A stretch of 35,087 nt of DNA. Source: Eubacteriales bacterium. Its GTDB lineage: Bacteria > Bacillota > Clostridia > Peptostreptococcales > Anaerovoracaceae. Positions 24,804 to 31,475 of this stretch are shown here, in pieces (position 1 is the first letter of the stretch; every line of letters starts with the position of its first letter). Location of the stretch: assembly GCA_028692105.1 (NCBI GenBank), contig JAQUYC010000018.1:1-35087 (forward strand). Reading direction: 5' to 3'. The notes beneath the pieces were generated by a model. That model ran no database searches. It saw only the letters and a program-made list of their open reading frames with translations, and had not been told where the DNA came from. The position numbers and the translations under genes are program-made.

Positions 24804-24858
24804 TTGACAGATCTATTTGATTGTATTATTGTATTAATTGACTAATACATCAATACAA
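24804..24858 (+). promoter_or_regulatory. Promoter with long inverted-repeat operator for the GntR-ABC operon
   Basis: A perfect TTGACA at 24804-24809 is followed after 17 bases by TATTGT (24827-24832). Over the -10 and start region lies an inverted repeat: TTGTATTATTGTATTA (24821-24836) and TAATACATCAATACAA (24843-24858), 14 of 16 positions complementary around ATTGAC; the inner 7 bp (TGTATTA/TAATACA) are perfect. Its place over the core promoter suggests autorepression by the GntR-type protein encoded directly downstream. Confidence 0.72.
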
Positions 24859-24874
24859 AAGGAGGTTTATATAT

Positions 24875-25267
24875 ATGATGACGAATCAGTTCCAGTCAAA
24901 CATACCAATCTATTTACAGTTGGTAGAAGATTTCAGGCAAAGAATCGCCTCAGGGGAATTACAAGCCGGTTCGAAGCTTGAATCAGTACGTGATCTGGCC
25001 ATGAACTTCGAAGTCAATCCCAATACCATGCAGCGAGCGCTTGCAGAATTGGAGCGTGACGGGCTTGTTCATGCGGATCGTACGGTAGGTCGTTTTATTA
25101 CAGATAATAAGGAGTTGATTATTCAAATGCGTGAAACAATAGCTCAGGGAATCATAGAACAGTTTGTTCAAAAAATGAACAGTTTAGGGTTTACTGACCA
25201 GGAAGCTATAGAACTTATCATGAAGAACGTAGAAAAGGGGGGGTGCCGGAATGAGCATACAAAATAG
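24875..25267 (+). CDS. GntR-family transcriptional regulator, YtrA type
   Basis: A 130-residue regulator: an N-terminal winged helix ([20 protein letters not shown], then [20 protein letters not shown]) followed by a short C-terminal helical dimerisation segment of about 50 residues. Small effector-less GntR proteins of this type (YtrA subfamily) normally sit first in an operon with ABC transporter genes and repress it, as here. The end overlaps the ATPase gene by 17 bases. The AGGAGG ribosome site lies 9 bases before the first of two ATGs. The effector is unknown; relatives respond to cell-wall antibiotics. Confidence 0.93.
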   Translation: MMTNQFQSNIPIYLQLVEDFRQRIASGELQAGSKLESVRDLAMNFEVNPNTMQRALAELERDGLVHADRTVGRFITDNKELIIQMRETIAQGIIEQFVQKMNSLGFTDQEAIELIMKNVEKGGCRNEHTK

Positions 25268-26030
25268 CAGTCAAAATATTGAAACCTTATATAACGAGCA
25301 GATAAATAAGAGCAATGATGATATTAATAAAAATACAGAGCTTGTGAAAATCTCTGATCTGACTAAAAAATATGGCAGCAAAGCTGCACTGTCTAATGTC
25401 AGCCTGACTTTGGAACCCGGCCATATCGTAGGGCTATTGGGTTCAAACGGAAGCGGTAAGACAACTTTATTGAAAATACTTGCCGGAGTCATCATGGATT
25501 ACAGCGGTACAATAAAAATCAACGGAGAGAAAATAGGACCTTCAACGAAAGCTCTCGTGTCCTATTTGCCTGACAATACCTATTTCAGCCCTTGGATGCG
25601 CCCATTGGATATGATTTCATTGTTTAAAGACTTCTATTCTGATTTTGATGAACAAAAATGCTTGGATATGCTTAAAAGGCTGGGCCTTTCTGAAAAGAAG
25701 AAAATAAAGACTATGTCCAAGGGAACGATAGAAAAATTCCAGCTTTGTCTGGTCATGTCCAGAAATGCAAAGCTCTATATACTCGACGAACCCATCGGCG
25801 GGGTCGATCCTGCCGCCAGAGATTTTATAATGGACACTATTCTGATGAACTACACCGAGGGGTCCACCATTTTCATATCAACCCATCTGATCTCTGATGT
25901 AGAAAGAATGTTTGACAGCGTATTCTTTTTGAAGGATGGAGAAGTTGTCCTTGAGGGTAATATCGACGATATAAGAGCAAAAGAAGGGAAATCTATAGAC
26001 CAATTATTCAGGGAGGTATTCAAATGTTAA
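25251..26030 (+). CDS. ABC transporter ATP-binding protein
   Basis: Cytoplasmic ATPase of a two-gene ABC exporter. Walker [10 protein letters not shown] near residue 65, Walker B LYILDEP with the D-loop GGVDP, and the switch His in STHLISD are present. The signature motif is degenerate: [11 protein letters not shown] in place of LSGGQ, as in other YtrB/EcsA-like exporters. A polar Asn/Ser-rich extension of about 30 residues precedes the first ABC strand ([11 protein letters not shown]). It overlaps the permease gene by 7 bases. GGGGGG precedes the ATG. The substrate is unknown; context with a YtrA-type regulator suggests envelope stress or drug response. Confidence 0.93.
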   Translation: MSIQNSSQNIETLYNEQINKSNDDINKNTELVKISDLTKKYGSKAALSNVSLTLEPGHIVGLLGSNGSGKTTLLKILAGVIMDYSGTIKINGEKIGPSTKALVSYLPDNTYFSPWMRPLDMISLFKDFYSDFDEQKCLDMLKRLGLSEKKKIKTMSKGTIEKFQLCLVMSRNAKLYILDEPIGGVDPAARDFIMDTILMNYTEGSTIFISTHLISDVERMFDSVFFLKDGEVVLEGNIDDIRAKEGKSIDQLFREVFKC

Positions 26031-26839
26031 GTAAGCTTATCAAATATGACATCCGTGCCGGCTGGAGAGATTTTGTGGGTACCTATATGGCTATAATCCT
26101 TGCTGTGCTTATTCTCCCCGTTATATTTAAGTATCCCGGCAATGAAATCGCAGATGCGATCGCCGGATCGATTGCTATTGCGATCATTATCGGGACGATC
26201 GTCATGGTAATTATAAATTTGTTTACGATATTCAACACTAATGTGTTCTCAAAGGAAGGCTATCTGACAATGACGCTTCCGGTGAAATCGCATCAGATCG
26301 TAATATCCAAACTGTTAGTTAGTGCAATGTGGATCGTGCTAACGGGAATCGTGGCGATCATTGGTCTCATTATCTTTACCGTGCTGATGAATGGAGTGCA
26401 AATAGCAGGGTTTACCGAAGCAATTAAATACATGATGTCCATTTTGGGCGGACAGAGTATACTGGCAGTGATCTTAATTATTATTGCTCTTATCGCATCG
26501 GTCGTAAAAGAGATTGCCAAGCTTTTTCTTGCATGCTCCGTTGCTCATCTAAGGCAGCTTAGCCGCTTCAGAATTCCGGTCGGCATATTATCCTATTTCG
26601 CATTTTCCTGGCTTGAAGTTGCGATCCTTGAGTTCCTTAGCAAAATTATAGGCTTATTCGTGAATTCAGATGAAATCGTAAGACAGATCAATTTAATAAA
26701 TGATACGGGAGATATTCAGATGTATTTCGGTTTATTCAGTGGTGTCATGATATTTGGTATTCTCTATGCGCTGGCGCTCATAACCGCTTATAGCATGGCT
26801 AACGTCTGGATTTTAAATCATAAATTGGATTTGGATTAA
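26024..26839 (+). CDS. ABC transporter permease, ABC-2/YtrC-like
   Basis: A 271-residue hydrophobic protein with about six membrane segments (among them GTYMAIILAVLILPVIF, IIIGTIVMVIINLFTIFNT, SAMWIVLTGIVAIIGLIIFT and SGVMIFGILYALALITAYS). A short cytoplasmic loop (FSKEGYLTMTLPVKSHQIVISK, here quoted beyond its core TLPV) is typical of exporter permeases. It pairs with the preceding ATPase and closes the GntR-controlled operon; a bidirectional terminator follows 40 bases later. Confidence 0.88.
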   Translation: MLSKLIKYDIRAGWRDFVGTYMAIILAVLILPVIFKYPGNEIADAIAGSIAIAIIIGTIVMVIINLFTIFNTNVFSKEGYLTMTLPVKSHQIVISKLLVSAMWIVLTGIVAIIGLIIFTVLMNGVQIAGFTEAIKYMMSILGGQSILAVILIIIALIASVVKEIAKLFLACSVAHLRQLSRFRIPVGILSYFAFSWLEVAILEFLSKIIGLFVNSDEIVRQINLINDTGDIQMYFGLFSGVMIFGILYALALITAYSMANVWILNHKLDLD

Positions 26840-26878
26840 TGTAAAGATCATCGGACAGAATGTTATAACGTCAATATT

Positions 26879-26908
26879 AAAATACCGCAGGAATCCTGCG
26901 GTATTTTT
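26879..26908. terminator. Bidirectional terminator between the ABC operon and the thioesterase gene
   Basis: AAAATACCGCA (26879-26889) and TGCGGTATTTT (26897-26907) form an 11-bp stem around GGAATCC. A and T runs on both sides let it act in both directions between convergent genes. Confidence 0.88.
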
Positions 26909-26939
26909 AATTCGCTGCAAGCGAAGGTTTGCATGGCAT

Positions 26940-27389
26940 TTAAGAACGAACGGCCGCATAAGTCGCGATAGCAGAACCTGCAATTAAACCGCTACTCTTC
27001 AAACGTCCTTCAGCGGATAGGGTAATCAGTCTTTTCCCAAATGATGTTACTTTTGATGTTATGATTAGAGAGTCACCTATAGGTATTGGTTTTGTAAAGT
27101 TTATTGCCATATTCCCGGTAACGGAAATATGAAGATAGTTTGCTAAAATGCCCATTGCGATGTCAAAAGCGGTGGATACGATTCCGCCGTGCATCACACT
27201 GTTTGAATTCAGCTGCCATTCCAATACCGGAAATTCCAAAGTGACAGTCTGTTCTTTTTCACTGCAGGAGACAAGTCTCGGTTCCATCAGCTGATTGGTG
27301 TGCCCTTTTTCGTTATTGATTATGACAAGAATCCGCCTCATTCCCTCTTCTAATTTTTCCTGCTTCAATAGTTCATTTAATTGTTTCAT
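26940..27389 (-). CDS. Hotdog-fold acyl-CoA thioesterase, PaaI/YdiI-like
   Basis: A 149-residue single hotdog domain of the 4HBT/PaaI type, which hydrolyses acyl- or aryl-CoA esters. The core segment SNSVMHGGIVSTAFDIAMGI holds the HGG motif and the catalytic Asp of this group; the second half (GNMAINFTKPIPIGDSLIIT, then VTSFGKRLITLSAEGRL) is typical. About 30 extra N-terminal residues are charged. It ends at a shared terminator and lies 31 bases downstream of sufB on the same strand, so it may be read through from the suf genes. The substrate is unknown. Confidence 0.88.
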   Translation of the reverse strand: MKQLNELLKQEKLEEGMRRILVIINNEKGHTNQLMEPRLVSCSEKEQTVTLEFPVLEWQLNSNSVMHGGIVSTAFDIAMGILANYLHISVTGNMAINFTKPIPIGDSLIITSKVTSFGKRLITLSAEGRLKSSGLIAGSAIATYAAVRS

Positions 27390-27420
27390 TTATATTTCCG
27401 GCTCCTTTTTTTCTACTGTA

Positions 27421-28341
27421 TCATCCTAAAAATCCCTTCAGAATAATAGCTTCCGCTTCTTTCTCCGAAAGGCCTAATGTCATCAGTTTTATCAGCTGGT
27501 CAGATGCGATTTTTCCGATTGCAGCTTCATGAATGAGTTGAGCTTCAGAATCAAAGGCCGAAATTTCCGGTATCGATGACACTTTTGCGTTATCCATGAT
27601 TATTGAATCGCATTGTATATGACCTGCGCATTTGTTATAGCCCAACAGATTCATATGGAAAACCTGTTTTGAGTCATCTTGTGCGACAGAGCGGGAAATG
27701 ACCTGGGCACTTGAATCTTCACCCATTAATTTTACATTTATATTTGATTCTGCATTTTGATCCAAATATGTATGCAATCTTTCAGATACAATCAAGCGGG
27801 CATTCTTATGAAGGATAACATCCGTGTCTCTCACAGTCTGATCAACGCCCTTGATTTGTATCATTTCAAGTTCTGCGACACCGCCTTCTTCAACTTCGAT
27901 TATTGTTTTAGGATTTAATATCCTTTGTCCTGTGCCGTCTCCTTCTCCATAATGTTTTTCCACGTATTTCATATGGGCTCCCTTGCGAACAAAAAACTCA
28001 TGAATGCCATCATGCTGCTCATCCGCGCTGCCTGAATTGTGTATTCCGCAGCCTGCTACGATCACTACATCGGAGTCCTCACCTATTTCAAATGTATTGT
28101 AAACTACGTCACATAAACCTTCTTTTGAGAGAATAACGGGTATGTGAACGCTTTCTCCCTTGGTTCCCGGTTTTATTATGATATCTATGCCGGGCTTGTC
28201 CTGCTTTGTAATAATATCTATGTTTGCCGTGGTATTACGACTGATACCTTTCCCATCTTTTCTTATGTTATACGCACCATGTGGCACTTCATGCAGATCG
28301 GCAATTTTTTCTAAAAGATCTTTATCTATCGCAGTCAGCAT
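27421..28341 (-). CDS. sufB: SufB/SufD-family Fe-S cluster scaffold protein
   Basis: The beta-helix core protein of SUF Fe-S assembly, partner of the SufC ATPase. The 306 residues are short compared with SufB (about 470) and correspond to the minimal SufB-like proteins of anaerobes and archaea. Visible: GEDSDVVIVAGCGIHNSGSADEQ (written here in part as VVIVAGCGIHN), KYVEKHYGEG, and the C-terminal segment EAQLIHEAAIGKIASDQLIKL, which is characteristic (the E-A-x-I-G-K-I box). The frame opens at a GTG (28350) that overlaps GGAGG; the ATG at 28341 (8-base spacing) is preferred. It overlaps sufC by 20 bases. No sufS, sufU or sufE is in the window. Confidence 0.9.
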   Translation of the reverse strand: MLTAIDKDLLEKIADLHEVPHGAYNIRKDGKGISRNTTANIDIITKQDKPGIDIIIKPGTKGESVHIPVILSKEGLCDVVYNTFEIGEDSDVVIVAGCGIHNSGSADEQHDGIHEFFVRKGAHMKYVEKHYGEGDGTGQRILNPKTIIEVEEGGVAELEMIQIKGVDQTVRDTDVILHKNARLIVSERLHTYLDQNAESNINVKLMGEDSSAQVISRSVAQDDSKQVFHMNLLGYNKCAGHIQCDSIIMDNAKVSSIPEISAFDSEAQLIHEAAIGKIASDQLIKLMTLGLSEKEAEAIILKGFLG

Positions 28342-29083
28342 TGAAAGCACCTCCTTTTATGCAATCATTCTTACAATCACAGCCCGAATTAAGACGTGAT
28401 ATTTTTTCTAAAAACTTTTCGTGACTCGTTATTTCACTGACCGTACCATCGTTTAATAAAATAACTTCATCAGCTAATCTCAATATTCGTTCTTGATGAG
28501 ATATTATAACAATAGTGGTTTTATACCTTTGATGCATTTTCTCAAATGTCTCTATCAACCTTTGAAAACTCCACAAATCGATTCCTGCTTCCGGTTCATC
28601 AAATAAGGCCATTTTTAAATCTCTTCCAAGAATGCTGGCTATTTCAATACGTTTTAATTCACCGCCTGAAAATGTTGAATCAATATCACGGTCAAGGTAA
28701 TCCTGAGAGCATAGGCCAACATCATAAAGAAGCTGGCATGACTCTGTATCATTTCTGCCTTTTGCTAAATCGAGCATTTCCTTGACTTTCAGGCCTTTAA
28801 ACCTGGCTGGCGTCTGAAAAGCATAACCGATACCCAGTTTGGCTCTTTCCGTAATACTTTTGTCAGAAATATCATTACCGTCAAGTAGTATTTGCCCGCT
28901 GCTTATTGGAGTTATTCCCATTATGGCCTTTGCAAGCGTTGACTTTCCGCTGCCGTTTGGTCCTGTAATTACATAAATCTTATTCTCTTCAAATGTCAAA
29001 TCAATATTTTTTAATATTTCTATTTTGCCATCGTTTCCATTTAAGGTAACATTGACATTGTTCATTTTAAGCACATTTATCAT
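28322..29083 (-). CDS. sufC: SufC Fe-S assembly ATPase with Cys-rich tail
   Basis: ABC-type ATPase that drives conformational change of the SufB scaffold. Walker A ITGPNGSGKSTLAKAIMG, signature FSGGELKRIEIASIL (SGGE-x-KR is SufC-specific), Walker B MALFDEPEAGIDLWSF and the His of ISHQERIL are all present. The 253-residue protein ends in an unusual tail, NSGCDCKNDCIKGGAFNADC plus two residues, with cysteines at 235, 237, 241 and 251. The tail is encoded partly in the overlap with sufB. The start is uncertain: ATG 29083, GTG 29074 (better spaced behind AGGGG and matching usual SufC starts) or ATG 29065. Confidence 0.93.
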   Translation of the reverse strand: MINVLKMNNVNVTLNGNDGKIEILKNIDLTFEENKIYVITGPNGSGKSTLAKAIMGITPISSGQILLDGNDISDKSITERAKLGIGYAFQTPARFKGLKVKEMLDLAKGRNDTESCQLLYDVGLCSQDYLDRDIDSTFSGGELKRIEIASILGRDLKMALFDEPEAGIDLWSFQRLIETFEKMHQRYKTTIVIISHQERILRLADEVILLNDGTVSEITSHEKFLEKISRLNSGCDCKNDCIKGGAFNADCDR

Positions 29084-29241
29084 CCCCTATCTTTCCGTTG
29101 CTAATAACCGTTGTTCATATAATAATTCAAATAAATCTTATTATAACGGCATTCGCATCTATTTTACGACTATTTTGAGTTCATTATAAACAGTATATCT
29201 TACGATAATCTGATTGGAAATAGAAATTTCCTCTTTTAGCT

Positions 29242-30693
29242 CTATTCTATACCTTTGTACCCATTTTTTTCGGCATGACCCAAAAGATATAAAAAAGCAA
29301 ATGCAGGGATTCTCAAAAGGTTACTTCCGTGAGGTGTGTTATGAATACCATAATCATCAAATCTTTTAGTAACGACAATTGCTGCACTCGCTTCATTACT
29401 TAACTCACAAATTGCGTCTTTATCTGAAATAGGGGCCTGTTCACGGTATTTTACTTCTATCAGGATATTTTTTATATTGGGATAATCGACAACAATGTCA
29501 ATTTCCTTATCCTTTTTGCCTCCGCGATAATATCCGATCTTCGTGGCTTTTTGATAATAGAAAGCTGCAACGTGCTTAAAGACAGCTGTTTCGACCATTT
29601 TCCCCATTTCATCCGGATCTGTTAATAGGTCGCTGTCCATTAACACAGCATTTCTGATTGCTGCGTCTGCAATATATATCTTAGGACTGGCTTTAAGTAT
29701 CTTTTTTGAGCCCATTTCAACAGGATAACTAAGGTATATCAGATTTGCGCTTTCAAGAAATCGAATATAGTTTTCAACCGTAGGGCGAGATACACCATTT
29801 AGCTCCTTGGCAATCGCTTCAATGGATACTATACTTGAAGATACATTGCATAAGTATAAGAAAATTCTTTCAAGCTCTGTTGAGTTACGAATATTATAAA
29901 GAGATGGCAAATCACGTTTTAATACTTTATCAACAACATCTTCCCTCATTACTTGCTCAGCCATCAAATCATTTGATGAAAGTGCGAGTTCAGGAAACCC
30001 CCCAACTTGCAAATATCGGTTAAAATGATTCTGAATTCCGGAGAGTTTCATCATTACTTCGGACCGCTTCTGCTGTGTGAAATTAATTAGAGCAGTGGGA
30101 CGTATCGATTTATCAAGTTCAATATCATTGTTAACGTTAATAAGAGAACAATATTCATAAAATGATAAGGTTGGAACTTGAATTATACTCCAACGTCCCG
30201 CGCCACTTTCTGTGCTTCCCTTTATTAATGCAGGACTTGCAGAACCGGTTGCAACAACCTTGGTATCAGGCTGTATGTCATATATTGTTTTCAGCCATTT
30301 ATCCCAATCAGCAGCATATTGTATTTCATCAAAGAAGTAATACGCATCCTGATTGGCATAGATATTTTCGTGATAGCATTCCAATATTTCATTCAGGCCG
30401 CTTAATTTTAACATTGGATGATCCAGCGATATGAATACAATTTTCTGAGGATCAACACCTCGTTTCAACAAAGTGTCTATAATCTGGTACTGTATAGTAG
30501 TTTTCCCCACACGCCTGGTGCCGGTGATCACTACAATGCGTCTGATATCAGCTTGATCGAGTCGTTTAATTGATTCGTGATAAGCGAATCGCTTGTATTC
30601 CTTTGTAAAGCTTGGATGCACTGTTGCCGTTTTCCACCAGGGATTAAATGCGGATAGAACTTTTAGTACTCCTTCTTTTGTCGTGATAGCCAT
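29242..30693 (-). CDS. AAA-type ATPase with C-terminal DUF4143 domain
   Basis: A member of the large ATPase/DUF4143 family found patchily in bacteria and archaea; function unproven. N-terminal AAA domain with Walker A ITGTRRVGKTTIQYQI and a DEIQ box (YYFFDEIQYAADWDKWLK), then a winged-helix linker (LNGVSRPTVENYIRFLES). The C-terminal DUF4143 region has a PD-(D/E)xK-like pattern: EIDIVVDYPN followed by ILIEVKYRE. The start at 30693 (ATG) lies 8 bases after GAGG; the frame itself opens at a GTG three codons earlier. The gene has its own promoter and no partner. Such genes move often between genomes. Confidence 0.88.
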   Translation of the reverse strand: MAITTKEGVLKVLSAFNPWWKTATVHPSFTKEYKRFAYHESIKRLDQADIRRIVVITGTRRVGKTTIQYQIIDTLLKRGVDPQKIVFISLDHPMLKLSGLNEILECYHENIYANQDAYYFFDEIQYAADWDKWLKTIYDIQPDTKVVATGSASPALIKGSTESGAGRWSIIQVPTLSFYEYCSLINVNNDIELDKSIRPTALINFTQQKRSEVMMKLSGIQNHFNRYLQVGGFPELALSSNDLMAEQVMREDVVDKVLKRDLPSLYNIRNSTELERIFLYLCNVSSSIVSIEAIAKELNGVSRPTVENYIRFLESANLIYLSYPVEMGSKKILKASPKIYIADAAIRNAVLMDSDLLTDPDEMGKMVETAVFKHVAAFYYQKATKIGYYRGGKKDKEIDIVVDYPNIKNILIEVKYREQAPISDKDAICELSNEASAAIVVTKRFDDYGIHNTPHGSNLLRIPAFAFLYLLGHAEKNGYKGIE

Positions 30694-30713
30694 TTTCCTC
30701 ACCTCTTGAAATA

Positions 30714-30742
30714 ACTATATGTTATACCTTCATTATTGTCAA
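30714..30742 (-). promoter_or_regulatory. Promoter of the AAA/DUF4143 gene
   Basis: On the minus strand TTGACA (30742 to 30737) and TATAGT (30719 to 30714) are 17 bases apart, 21 bases before the start codon. Confidence 0.78.
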
Positions 30743-30773
30743 CATTTATTATAACTATACTTATAATAAATGT
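30742..30773. repeat. 13-bp inverted repeat adjoining the AAA/DUF4143 promoter
   Basis: ACATTTATTATAA (30742-30754) and TTATAATAAATGT (30761-30773) are exact reverse complements around CTATAC. The repeat abuts the -35 box on its upstream side, where it could be a UP-element-like AT-rich site, an operator, or a weak terminator of upstream transcription. The rest of the gap up to 30866 shows no gene. Confidence 0.6.
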
Positions 30774-30866
30774 CTAAAGTTTTAAATATTTAACGTCTAA
30801 TTTTTACATTCCCCAAAATGAGGCGTGAAATAAGTGCTATGTATTGCGCATTATATTTTCTTTGCA

Positions 30867-30894
30867 AAATAAAACATCGTACAAAAGTACGATG
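30867..30894 (-). terminator. Terminator of the BFD-like gene
   Basis: On the minus strand CATCGTAC-TTTT-GTACGATG (30894-30875) is followed by TTTTATTTT, 87 bases after the stop codon of the BFD-like gene. Confidence 0.82.
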
Positions 30895-30980
30895 CATTAT
30901 CTCTGTAAGATAAATGATGTGGTTTTTATGAGTATACTGCAGGAAGCTGCAAATTATCTGCTTGCGGCTTCCAATGTCAG

Positions 30981-31325
30981 TTACCTTCCAAGGTCAATGA
31001 TGTTTTGTATAAGGCTCTTGCATTTTCCGCATTCTTCTCCGGTTTCTTCATCTATACCGGTTCCGGCACCTGTTACTTCACCAACCTTTTCTACTGTATC
31101 AGCACCGTTTTTAACTGCGTTTACTACTGTTTTCAAAGAAACTTCCTTACATCCGCATACGGAAGAGAGAATTTTCTCCAATTCACTTTTACATCCTTCA
31201 CATTCTGTGCATACATTAGCTTGCTTAGTCAGATCCTCTATCGTTCTGGCACCGGCAGTCATAGCCTTTCTGATAGTTAGATAATCAACATTATTTTTTG
31301 TACAAATAATTCTGTTTTTTGCCAT
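30981..31325 (-). CDS. Tandem BFD-like [2Fe-2S]-binding protein
   Basis: The 114-residue protein consists of two copies of the helical BFD-like (bacterioferritin-associated ferredoxin/NifU-middle/nitrite-reductase) [2Fe-2S] fold. First half: Cys8 in RIICTKNNVDYLTIRKAM, then CTECEGCKSELEKIL (Cys39, Cys42, Cys45). Second half: CGCKEVSLKTVVNAVKNGA (Cys57, Cys59), then ECGKCKSLIQNII (Cys99, Cys102), with an acidic insertion GIDEETGEE. The second half has the canonical CxC...CxxC set; the first lacks the second Cys of CxC but has an extra one later. It is a single gene with good GGAGG and its own terminator. An electron-transfer or Fe-S carrier role is inferred; the partner is unknown. Confidence 0.82.
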   Translation of the reverse strand: MAKNRIICTKNNVDYLTIRKAMTAGARTIEDLTKQANVCTECEGCKSELEKILSSVCGCKEVSLKTVVNAVKNGADTVEKVGEVTGAGTGIDEETGEECGKCKSLIQNIIDLGR

Positions 31326-31475
31326 TATATCTATGCCTCCTTCGTATAACTCTATTGTTTAATTATACCCCAAAATATAACATTATAACAGAAATGAGCT
31401 TTCTTTGTAGGTATGGGATTAGACTATACATGGAAATTTCGATGGACGATCCCTTTTATTTGAATTTAGTGGATT

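Noticed and set aside
30844-31284. A 146-codon plus-strand frame overlapping the BFD-like gene.
   Set aside because: It is the shadow of the Cys-rich gene on the other strand and has no ribosome site or family features.
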